A DNA stretch of 64,000 nucleotides from Rachycentron canadum (Eukaryota; Chordata; Actinopteri; Carangiformes; Rachycentridae), in assembly GCA_038496675.1 (NCBI GenBank), contig CM076671.1:4434107-4498106 (forward strand), read 5' to 3'. Position 1 is the first letter of the stretch. The number at the start of each line of letters is the position of its first letter. A model generated the notes under the pieces. That model was not told the origin of the DNA and did no database searches. It saw nothing but the letters and a program-made list of their open reading frames with translations. A program made the translations under genes and the position numbers. Below are positions 39,280 through 48,475 of the stretch, in pieces.

Positions 39280-42200
39280 CTGAAGGGGAGCAGAAGACAA
39301 ACAGTATCCGTTTCATTAATTACAGCATTAGTAATCGAGAGACAGTGAATGCATTTTCCAGTTATGCTGTTACATGTGTGAAAACCACCAGTCTACTTCT
39401 TACCTGCTTGTATCACTTGATGTGACTGGAGCAGAGAGGCTGCCTCTGGAGGAAGCTCCGACGCCTCAGTCAGCTGCTCCAGCAGGATGTTCTCAAGCAG
39501 CAGGATGGGGCCCAGAAAAGCCATCCCCTCCCACTGCAGATCTGGAGGAAGAAGGAAGTAGGGAAAAAAAAGGATTTAAAAAAAAAATCTACTTAGTGAA
39601 TTTAGTCAGCTGAGTCAACCATTCACGACACGACTGGTTGGTTGGACAATTAATAGGATTAGCTCAAAAATCAATCCTCCCAAGATGCATAAACAGTGTA
39701 TGCCAAATGAAAGCAAGTAAGCTTGTCTAAACATGGGCAGAACCTCTGCTCATCTATTAGTGTGGGGTGATTTAATTGACTCTGGGATGCTAGAAAACCA
39801 CTAGAGCCCTTTTGTAATGTAAGAGGTGAGGTTTAGGACCTTTCAGGTCAGTCTGGCTTAATCACAGTGTATTTTTTGTGATATTCTTTTAATAATATTT
39901 GTACCAAAACATGCTAAATGTAAAAACCTTTTTAAAAAGCCCCCGTGGGTTAGTATCAAATGTTCAGGATTCATGTTGTGTGTAATGTGGTGTTGCTTCT
40001 GTAAACTGTACCAGCATCTGCTGCGAGGCTTCTTTTCCATCTCTGCTCGCTGCAGCTGGTTTCACAGCAGCTACAGACCTTATTGTCTCCACCTGATGCC
40101 ACCCATCTGCCCAGAGCCAAAAATGTTCTGTTAGAGAGAGGCTGGGCAAAGCTTTTCATAGCATTAACGTCATGGTAATGCAGGAAAAATATAAAGCTGA
40201 ATATATCATTGAAACATAAAAGACAATCTGCATAAGAAAGTCATCTGTTTGTGGGAACTAACCTGTTAGCCTCAGTCAGGAATGAACAGGCTTTGTGTTG
40301 TGAGTCGATGGGAGCAGAGACTGTTGTTGCTTTCAGATGACATGTGATGTAGAGCTATGAAGAAACAGTATTTAACAGGCAATTGAAAACACTGAAGGAA
40401 GCAGCCATTTGCTTTTGGGAGTAGAATTTCATTTTTGGCCATGACTCATCCAAAGCACTAATGTACAGACACACAAAAGGTTTTCTGAGTTGCTCATGTT
40501 GCTTAATACTACCTAAGAGGGTGAGAATTTCCTCGGTTGGAAAGTATTTGAGGCTTCTGAGGATAGTATGGACTTCAAACAACACTTAAAAATGTGTACA
40601 TTATGTGCCAACTTAGCACGTAAGAGACTAACAGAACCACCAGAAAAAAAAGGTTAAGGAAACACCTTGACTGCTGTGAAACACACCAGATGGCTTAAAG
40701 AAAAAGAAACTCTGACTCAAAAGTCAAATGTCTGACTACATGATACATGAGCAGTAGTTTGTAGGTGGTAGCTGTATAAAAACACATCTCACACTCGCTG
40801 TACTTACAGAATTCCTGTGATCTTGGTGGAACCTGAAGGCTTTCAGCAGGAAATGAAGTTTATCCTCCTGGCTCCTCTGCATGAAGTAAGACTTGGCTCC
40901 TGTCAGCTTAGCATCAGTTAAACACCTTATATGGCAAAACACAGGCAGAGCATTCATATTCATGAACACAGAACTGGCCACTCATTCCAACTCCACACAA
41001 CAATGAATGCTCAATATGCACATAACTCTTGAGTATTTTCAGTTGTTGATATTTAGTGCTTGTTCATGGCTTGTTTTAAGTAGACTGAAGAGCTAATGCA
41101 CAGCTTCTCACCCATGGTTGCTGATTAAGGGGTATCTGGGTTGGGAACTGGGGTCAGGGTTCACTGTCGCCACACAGCTGTCCACATAGACCCTCAGTGG
41201 AACGTGGTGACCCTGAAGGACCGCCGCCTCAATGTGCATCACGTCACTCAGGAAGTAAACACTGGAAGGCCTCTGTGACTGCCAGTCCTCTAATCAAATA
41301 CAGACAGAGGGAAAAAAAAATAAGTGGAAAAGTAATGCTGGGGCCATCAATCGGATTAGATGATGCCCATGGGGGGGGGAGAGCAGGTCAGTGCAACAGC
41401 AGCAGAGAAGGACATAGATACAGAAACAATAAGAGAAAAGGACTTTAAAAGAAGGCAATAAATGGATTACATCCTCATTAACCTGGGTAAGAAACACAGA
41501 TGAGGGCCTGTGCCTGCAAAATCTCATTTAAAACTTGTGTCATTTCCTTCATAACTTCATACAGCCCATGCAAGTAATCACAGGAGCAACTTTTCAGATG
41601 AGCAATTTGGCGCAGTCACTATCTCGTAGTGTGGAGCTTGGAATTAATTAGAAAACATAATCAGCTGCTTATTGATCACTTTATTGTGCAAGTGACCCTG
41701 CTGGGTCAGCTGCAGCCTGCAAGGCATGTAATTTCAGCTCATCACCATGCATCAAAAGTTTCACTTCTGTTTATCAAGTCGCTGTTTAGCATCTCTAACA
41801 GTCACGACAAAGTCTGCGAGGCCTCGAGTGATTGCAATTACGCCCTTCGCTGGGGAAATTAGTCGAACCGCCTGCCACAAATCAAAGTTTGTGAGTTTCT
41901 TTTTCCAGAACATCAGCTCTAAGTTTGTTTTTTTTTACATGTCCCCCACCTGTCATGAGACGTAGGGAGAAGTGCAGCTGCTGCTCTGCTAGCATGTCGG
42001 AGGCGAACTGCTTCCAGGTAGGCCTCATGGCGTTGCTGCTCACGTAATGCCTCCTGTGAGGACAATTACAGGAAGGACGAGCATTTCACTGGAGAGAGGA
42101 CTCATCGAGGAAGAAGAATATGCACCTCACTCACAAGCAGAGGCAGGAGTAGAGAAAAGAAAACATAAGAGGGGTAAACATCAACAGGGTCTCTGCAGGG

Positions 42201-43566
42201 TTGCAGATCTTTACCTTTGGTAATGGCATTCAATTACCACCTCAGCTGGGTTGGTCTTATAAATGAAGGTCGTGCCAATGGGTGTTGGAGAGTATATCAG
42301 AGAAAAGGAGTATATGAGGGCGTCCTTGGTCATCTAAAGAGAGCACATGGTAGTTAGAAAGAATTCAAACACAGAGGAATTGATACAGGAGGCAGAAAGC
42401 CACGCACTGTCATTGTGCTGCTGCAGCCATGTAACTCTGTCTGAAAGTGCAGGATGTGGTCAGTGGTGTCTAGTGCAGCGCAGCCTCCTAAGGTCAGATC
42501 AGTCGGATGGATCAACTGACCGTTTCCTAAGAACAAAGAAGAAGAAAAGGCACAGCTTCAATCAAGACCATTACCAGGGGCCATTTCTTTTCCTGGTCCA
42601 GTCAATAACACTAGCGGCAAGTGCAGGTTCAGCTAAAGGACAAATAAAAAGGTTTCCTAATGCGTCGCTGTAAAGTCAGTATTTGAGTACCAATGCCCCT
42701 TTCTCAGAGTGAAGAAATAAGAGGAAACATAGTATTGATCGGCAAGTCCATGGTCTGTGCCATTTACAGCAATAAGCGCTGAGTGTCCCATCTTCACCGT
42801 TCCATTCAATTTTCCAATTCAGGCCTCCAACCTGGCCCTTTTTTCAGACGTCTGAGCACAAGGCATGTTAAATGGAGCTGTGTTGGTGCCACAAAAAACA
42901 CACACTTGATCAATTCAAACAAGTATCTGGAAGCCATTACCTAGGAAATTCTGTTTGACCTCCACAGTGACTTCTCCTTCACCACAGCGCACTGCCAGAC
43001 TGTCGGCTGGCACAGGCACCCGCTGCTCTAACTTCACCAGAGCCTGCAAGATCGGCCACACTCATTCACACTGAAATCATTTGGTGCACAGAAATCATGA
43101 CGATGCAAAAGACTTGAAGTACTTTTGATTCCTGCTTGACAGGTGGGTTCAGATCTCGGCCTTTTGACAACTCTTGAGCCAGGATAGCTTCCCTCAGCTC
43201 CAGCTGCTCTGAGGTCAGCCTTCTGGCCTCTGATCTCTCAGGGTTTTGAAAAGTTTGCTTCTGCTCCAAAGGAGCTGGAGGCTGGGCAGGTTTTTGCTTA
43301 CTGACAGCAGGGTTCCTGAGCTGGTAGATCCTGAGTCGGTAGCTGAGAGGAGAGCGGACCGGATCACCTTGTTCCGCCCGGTTTGACTGATGGTCTCCGG
43401 TCTGCAGAGATCTAGGCAGCAGTAAGCTTGCTGTCCCTTCTTCTTGTGGGATTTGGTTCAGAGTCTCATTGGTGCTGGTGTTAAACCAGTTTTGTGAGGC
43501 AACACACAGATTTACACATGAGAGTAGAAGCACAAATCCTAACAAAACTGCTTCTCTGAGCCCCAT
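39152..43566 (-). CDS. ZP3-like egg-envelope glycoprotein, complete, 11 coding exons, 545 aa
   Basis: The gene encodes a zona pellucida domain glycoprotein of the ZP3 family, a filament-forming component of the fish egg envelope. The exons (43123-43566, 42941-43043, 42408-42526, 42215-42333, 41950-42053, 41112-41289, 40808-40925, 40263-40354, 40012-40106, 39404-39541, 39152-39279) total 1,638 nt and keep one frame to TGA. A signal peptide covers residues 1 to about 24, with N-glycosylation sequons just after it. Residues 25-160 are a charged, Q/E/P-rich extension. ZP-N has C168, C198, C217 and C258. The linker LHFSLRLMTEDW is typical of ZP3. ZP-C has C335, C357, C400, C418, C437, C439, C440 and C444. 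A furin site RWKR is at 448-451, an external hydrophobic patch at about 464-474, and a membrane helix at about 509-531. The ATG at 43,566 (GTG ATG GGG context) was chosen because it opens the signal peptide; the frame extends further upstream only without an ATG. The exact teleost zp3 paralogue cannot be assigned by eye. Confidence 0.93.
39404..39541 (-). CDS. ZP3-like exon 10 (residues 458-504), external hydrophobic patch
   Basis: Acceptor CTTCCTCCAG|ATCTG and donor CAAGCAG|GTAAGA. It encodes the C-terminal propeptide with GMAFLGPILLLE, matching the position of the external hydrophobic patch that blocks premature polymerisation in ZP proteins. It ends in phase 1. Confidence 0.9.
40012..40106 (-). 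CDS. ZP3-like exon 9 (residues 426-458), CxCC and furin site
   Basis: Acceptor GGGCAG|ATGGG and donor GATGCTG|GTACAG. It encodes the ZP3-type cysteine cluster VCSCCETSC (C437, C439, C440, C444) and the consensus furin cleavage site RWKR|S at residues 448-451. It ends in phase 1. Confidence 0.92.
40263..40354 (-). CDS. ZP3-like exon 8 (residues 396-426)
   Basis: Acceptor CTTCATAG|CTCTAC and donor AACAG|GTTAGT. It encodes LYITCHLKAT with C400, and HKACSFL with C418, the ZP-C core strand that vertebrate ZP3 proteins carry as ITCHLK. It ends in phase 2. Confidence 0.92.
40808..40925 (-). CDS. ZP3-like exon 7 (residues 356-395)
   Basis: Acceptor CATATAAG|GTGTTT and donor AATTCT|GTAAGT. It encodes GCLTDAKLTGAKSYFMQRSQ with C357, then KLHFLLKAFRF. 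It ends in phase 0. Confidence 0.92.
41112..41289 (-). CDS. ZP3-like exon 6 (residues 297-356)
   Basis: Acceptor TTTGATTAG|AGGACTGG and donor CATGG|GTGAGA. It encodes the first half of ZP-C, including VYFLSDVMHIEAAV and VYVDSCVAT with C335. It ends in phase 2. Confidence 0.93.
41950..42053 (-). CDS. ZP3-like exon 5 (residues 262-297)
   Basis: Acceptor CCTCACAG|GAGGCAT and donor ATGACAG|GTGGGG. It encodes the inter-domain linker, with RHYVSSNAMRPTWKQF and the internal hydrophobic patch-like HFSLRLMT. It ends in phase 1. Confidence 0.93.
42215..42333 (-). CDS. ZP3-like exon 4 (residues 223-262)
   Basis: Acceptor CTCTTTAG|ATGACC and donor CAAAG|GTAAAG. It encodes MTKDALIYSFSLIYSPTPIG and the NPAEVVIECHYQR end of ZP-N, with C258. 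It ends in phase 2. Confidence 0.93.
42408..42526 (-). CDS. ZP3-like exon 3 (residues 183-222)
   Basis: Acceptor TTCTTAG|GAAACGG and donor ATGACA|GTGCGT. It encodes GNGQLIHPTDLTLGGC, the most recognisable ZP3 ZP-N signature, with C198 and C217. It ends in phase 0 before a 74-nt intron. Confidence 0.93.
42941..43043 (-). CDS. ZP3-like exon 2 (residues 149-183)
   Basis: Acceptor CTTGCAG|GCT and donor CTAG|GTAATG. It encodes the start of ZP-N: VPVPADSLAVRCGEGEVTVE then VKQNFL, with the first conserved cysteine, C168. It ends in phase 1. Confidence 0.93.
43123..43566 (-). CDS. ZP3-like exon 1 (residues 1-148)
   Basis: It holds the ATG, the signal peptide (MGLREAVLLGFVLLLSCVNL, then CVAS), two sequons (NTS, NET) and the N-terminal extension including a Glu/Arg-rich helix-prone segment. 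The donor is AAA|GTACTT, phase 0, and is weak. It was chosen because it gives a 79-nt intron and an in-frame join; a GTCTTT ten bases downstream is a poorer alternative. Confidence 0.88.
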
Positions 43567-45242
43567 CACAACTTTCCACACAAAACCCTGAGATTTTGTT
43601 GTGTTCAGAGGGAACTGCTGCCTTTGTCCTCTGATCAAAACTGAGGAATGGAAACTTGGCTCTGGCTCCACCTTCTCCTAATGACTTGATTGGAGTCCAG
43701 CCTGAGGGAGTCAGTCTTTCACCCTTCCCGATGAACCGCATTGCAGATTAGATGATGGCTGTTTTGCTGCCTTTTTGGATTCATTTCATCAAAAAATAAA
43801 ATAATTAATTTAAATAATTAGGACCACGTTTCATGGAAAACAACGGAAAGTGCAAAAAATATTCTGCATTCTTTAAATGTTTTATAGGCAGATGATGCCA
43901 TCTGCCAAATCTCCACTTGTCATGATGCTAATGCACAAAGACATTTATAAACAGAAACCTGCCCGACCCTAACAGTGAGTGGCTTTCACTGCCCTCATGA
44001 GGCAAATCAATCAACACCCTCCGGGGGTTTTTGTGCTGCGGGGTCCTGAATATCGAGGCTATGTGGTCGACAGTCAGCAGAGTTCAGCAGAGTCACTCAT
44101 AAAACTGAGATTTATAATCATCTTCTGCGAGATGTCACAAATGTCACCACCAGCAAATGTATGGAAGTGCGTGACACGTGACAGGAAGCAAATAGCGTTT
44201 CTTGAACCTGTGCCAGCAGGCGTGTCAATCATACGCATGGGTTAAAATGGCCTCTTTTTCTTTTATTTGACCTGGAATAAATCTTGCACTTGTGGGACAT
44301 TCAGTAGTGACAGCACAGAGGTGTTTCGAGGTCTGTTTGACCTCTTAATCTCTTTATTTTTCCACACAAATCTCTACTTAAGTTTTGTTACATGTAGAGA
44401 GAAGTTGTCTGCACTGTATTACACTGTGTATATATTCTAAATGTGCTTATTCTGGCACTGAAATGACAGGATATGATGCGTTGAAATAGATTTACAGCTT
44501 ATTCCATCAAATATATGTCGTGCAACATTTTTGTGTTGTTTTCAAAATTCAGCCTGATATAGTTCAATATATATATTAAACTCCTGGAGTTGGAGATGGT
44601 ACCATAACTTATATTTCTTATTGTCCACAAATTAAAAGACAAAGCAACTGCATTAGATGTTTTTTTGCATTGTGCATTATGCATAAAGTTAGCCATTATG
44701 GGAATGCTGAATAGAAAAACTGCAACTTTCAAACCTAACTCTTTCTAACCTAACATTAGTTATTGCATGTCACCTTTCTCTCTCCACTGTCCCCATCAAA
44801 TAAAGGCATAAACTGGCCCAGCAAAGTATAAATAAATTCTGGAGAAATGCTGACTTTTCCTCTTAGTTTCTGTATTTGTATTTTCTTGTTTGACAACAAT
44901 GTCTTTTAATGATGTTACCATCCATTTTACATCGTACAGGCATATACCCTAAACATATCTCATTATTTACAGCCATACTTGTAGAACTTTTTCCAGTAAG
45001 AACATATGGATAAAAACAATAATAAGATTTCATTGAAAGAAACTCCTGTTCTAAATGCTAAATGGGGTTTTTAAGTCACTTCCCCTTGATAACAGACACA
45101 CTAATCTAGGTTGACCTACAGGAATACATTACAGCTCTTCCTCTCTGTCAGGATCTCCCTGCAGACTCCCCAACAGAGAAGCTGCTATTGTCAGGAACTG
45201 GCTTTTATCTTCTGCTGATCAGCTGCAAAACAAAGAGAGGAG

Positions 45243-45277
45243 GTGTGTGTGTGTGTGTGTGTGTGTGTATGCGTGTG
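45243..45277. repeat. (GT)n microsatellite
   Basis: GT tract with one TATG interruption near its right end. Confidence 0.9.
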
Positions 45278-46458
45278 TTAGTTCAGAGCACTGGAGTGAA
45301 ATCAGTCAATCCCTGCCAGTTAGGCCCCCCTCTACTGCCGAGCTCTAACTTGGTTAGTGGCCTCTAATTTGGCCCCCAGAGGGCCCTAATGCAGCCCCAA
45401 TGGGGGTTTCTGAAATGGGCCTGGCAGCTTCTACCTCTGCTCCCTCACATACGCACAGTGCTGCCACTCCCATCAGCCTCTGTTTCCAATAATCCAGGGA
45501 AAGGATGGTGCAGGTAAATAGACAGATCCACTGTTTAAACAATAAACACACACACACACACATCCTCACGCTCTCTCTCACACACACACACACATCCCAC
45601 TTCTACCAGATGGAAAATTGTCAACCAGGATGGCACGCCGACGACACAGATGCTCAGTGACAGTAACACACACACAAATACACACACACGTCCCTCATCA
45701 GGTTTTGCTGACAGCACAAAGTCATGGAAAAAAAAGCTTGATTTGGCCCTCACTGCACTGCACCATACGGATTACGGTTATGGAGGCTCATTAAAAACAT
45801 GTAGTGGGAGATGGATTAGTTATAGCCTGCTGTTGTGGTGGGCGAGGAGCGTTCGAGATCAGCGGATTTCTATGCGTTTTGTCAGCATTCACACAGCACT
45901 GAATAGGTTTGCGTGGGACAGGGAGATATTTTTGAGGGAAATTTTGCCTTCCAACATGTACTGGCATGTGTTTTTAGAAGCTGGCATCAGTTATGGTGCC
46001 ACTGCTTACAACTATCTTGGTATGTTGGCAATTTTTAAGAGAGAAAATGTGTGGATCCATTAGGAGGGTGAAGTTGAAGATGAAATATGGGTTAGCAGAG
46101 TGAGAGTTAGAAGAGAGAGTCAGAAGGCCTTAAAGAAGGAACAAGTCATGTCAGGGGGAGAGAAGAGAAAGTGCAAACAAAGGAGGGGGAGAAGAAAAAT
46201 CTGGTTGGGTTCAGTAAACTTCAGGGTGAGGGATAACAGACAGCAGCCTGGCTGGTGTTCGGTCTGTCCCGATGGGAGCAATGTGAAATAACAGCACGCC
46301 GTGGCTCTGATTCACGGCCCATCAGCAGCCATTTCCAACACATCTCCACAAAAGGACACACATTCTGTTTTCACACACTCACAGGGACATGGACACACAC
46401 CCAGGAACATGCACTAACACACACAAGCTTAGGCACCAGCCCACATACAAAGGAAACT

Positions 46459-46490
46459 CACACACGCACACACACACACACGCAGGCACG

Positions 46491-46558
<68 letters not shown>
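46459..46558. repeat. Long compound (CA)n/(CACG)n microsatellite
   Basis: A pure CA run of more than 60 nt (46,494-46,558) preceded by CACG/CGCA variants. It creates long Thr-His open frames that are not coding. Confidence 0.95.
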
Positions 46559-46560
<2 letters not shown>

Positions 46561-46905
46561 CAGGGAGCTAATGGAGTGTTATTAAAGACATGCATCACAC
46601 CACGTCACCTACTGACCACACACAAAGCCACACACACATCTGCACATTGCTTACACACAAACACCAACGGGGTAATGATCTCCCAGCAATAACAGCAGTA
46701 TCATTTTGCAAAAAGCAACAGCCGCATGGCAAGGAAACGGTGACACTCTCCTACTCCGGAGTTTTGACATGAGCTAAAAAAACTCTGCACTCGGCTGACC
46801 TCATTTTTATCACTGCATCCATGACATTTCTCATGAAGGGGTCGTCGTCTCGCTCAATAGCCGGCGAGTGGCCTTTGTCATGGTATAAAGGTCTTCAGCG
46901 CTGGT

Positions 46906-46915
46906 TGATTGACAG
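46906..46915 (+). promoter_or_regulatory. Candidate PBX/MEIS composite site
   Basis: TGATTGACAG is an exact PBX-MEIS/PREP composite motif, inside a non-repetitive block of normal base composition at about 46,790-47,040. Motif match only. Confidence 0.35.
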
Positions 46916-48359
46916 GTGTCATCGCCCTCTGCAGAGGGACAATGCAGCGGCAGGAGAGTCAGGAGCTGACTTTTAGTCTCCTGCTCCGCCCTACATCCTG
47001 GGCTCTGAAGTTTCTCTCGAGGGTGCTGCTTCATTTTCCCTGTTATCTCATCTGATTTATACATTATGGAAAAGCTCATGTGATGATATTTAGCTGCTTG
47101 TTGGTTGTGTGACTTCTCTGATTTCTTGTGTTGTGCAATTTTCACACCCTTAGATGTCAAGCAACAGACTTTGGTTTCCATGGTTTATGTTTGTGGGATA
47201 ACTCCATCTAGACATTTAGTATTTGTATGTGTTACTGTGTATGTGTGTAAGTGTGTGGTTTAGAGAAATGTGCAATGAAGAGGAGGAGAGAAGTCAGATT
47301 TTTTTAAATGTGTAATTTCCCAGCCATGCTGCAAAATCAGAGCACAAAGAGTGTGTCTTTATGATGTATTTAAAGCCCGCCTTCACTCAGAAATGTACTA
47401 TGATTATTGTTACTGGGAAACTGTGCATAATTACATTTGTTCAGAGTTTGACACCAGAAGGCTGTTTTCACACTCCTCTGCTGAAAAGTTCCTACTTTAC
47501 CTTCAATCTCAGTTTCGGAGCCAAATTCGTGACAGTACGGTTCATCTGGAAGTCTTGGTCCAATATGCACCTCACACAAGTGTGATGCAGAAACTTCACA
47601 TCTCCAGTGCACATACAACAAGAACTGACCTTTCAGAAGGGTAGGTCATGTCTGCTGTCCTCTCTGTAAAACTTTTGAAATGGACAATTTGCATATTCAT
47701 AGATTCTGGATTTTCCAATGAAGGAGAAAGTAGTGGGTGTAGTTTTGCGTTAAAATGGATGTTCAGTATTTTGCATGACACATATGCAACACCTCAACAT
47801 AAACACTTTCAAGGAGCTATATGTAACTTTTGCTACCGCTACATAGTCAACTTTAGCGTTGAATTAGCACAACAGCTGTTTCCTTACCAGTGTAGAAGAA
47901 ACATTGAATATCAAACTTCATTCCTTTACTTGCCAATGCTGTTTTCCCTCCATTTCTATCTTTTCCTCTCTACAACAGAAGTTGTTGTTGACAGTCAGGT
48001 ACTCTTCTTGCAGCCGAGCTTCAGGGCTACGAGGAGGTGACTCCACAGCACAGTGGTGTTAAATGGTGTTGTTTACGTTGACTATGGATTTCCACGTATT
48101 CCTTTAAAATGTCCATTCTATTGTAAAGCTTTTTGAGAGGAGAATCTAAAGTGTTACAGGTTTGCATAATGTGCAGCATCTTTGCATATGTCAACTTCTT
48201 CCCGATGGAGTTTCCCATTTACAGCAGTGTTGCCACTTTGAAATGCCTGTTATAGAATAGCACATGTTAATTAAGCTTCCATGTGACCTTTAGGTTCCCC
48301 ACTGTTAAAAGTGAGAGATGACAGGAAACAAATGATCTGAGCACATTTACATACCATAT

Positions 48360-48475
48360 GGTGGATGCTTTTAACCAAAGTGCTTCACCGTGCCACATGA
48401 ACGTGGGTGGCCCCATTGGGAATCAAATAGTGTTAGTTCAATGCTCCACTCATGACCTCGCTGCCACTGTTTTAT
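48360..48475 (-). mobile_element. Probable degraded tRNA-derived SINE remnant
   Basis: The phrases GGATGCTTTTAACCAAAGTG and CCCCATTGGGAATCAAAT resemble a common fish repeat in which a reversed B-box is followed by a CTCTACC-type A-box. Both boxes are mutated here. The call is from recalled similarity only. Confidence 0.4.

Noticed and set aside
43066..43122. Continuation of ZP3-like exon 1 past Lys148
   Set aside because: The frame reaches a TGA and would cut the protein off before the ZP domain. Splicing at 43,122 gives an in-frame join to exon 2.
43567..43671. Longer N-terminus for the ZP3-like protein
   Set aside because: The frame is open upstream, but its first codon is GTG, not ATG. 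The ATG at 43,566 has good context and opens directly into a signal peptide.
45650..46063. 137-codon open frame on the plus strand
   Set aside because: No recognisable domain, signal or splice structure.
46255..46692. 145-codon open frame on the plus strand
   Set aside because: Most of it is a Thr-His repeat created by the (CA)n microsatellite.
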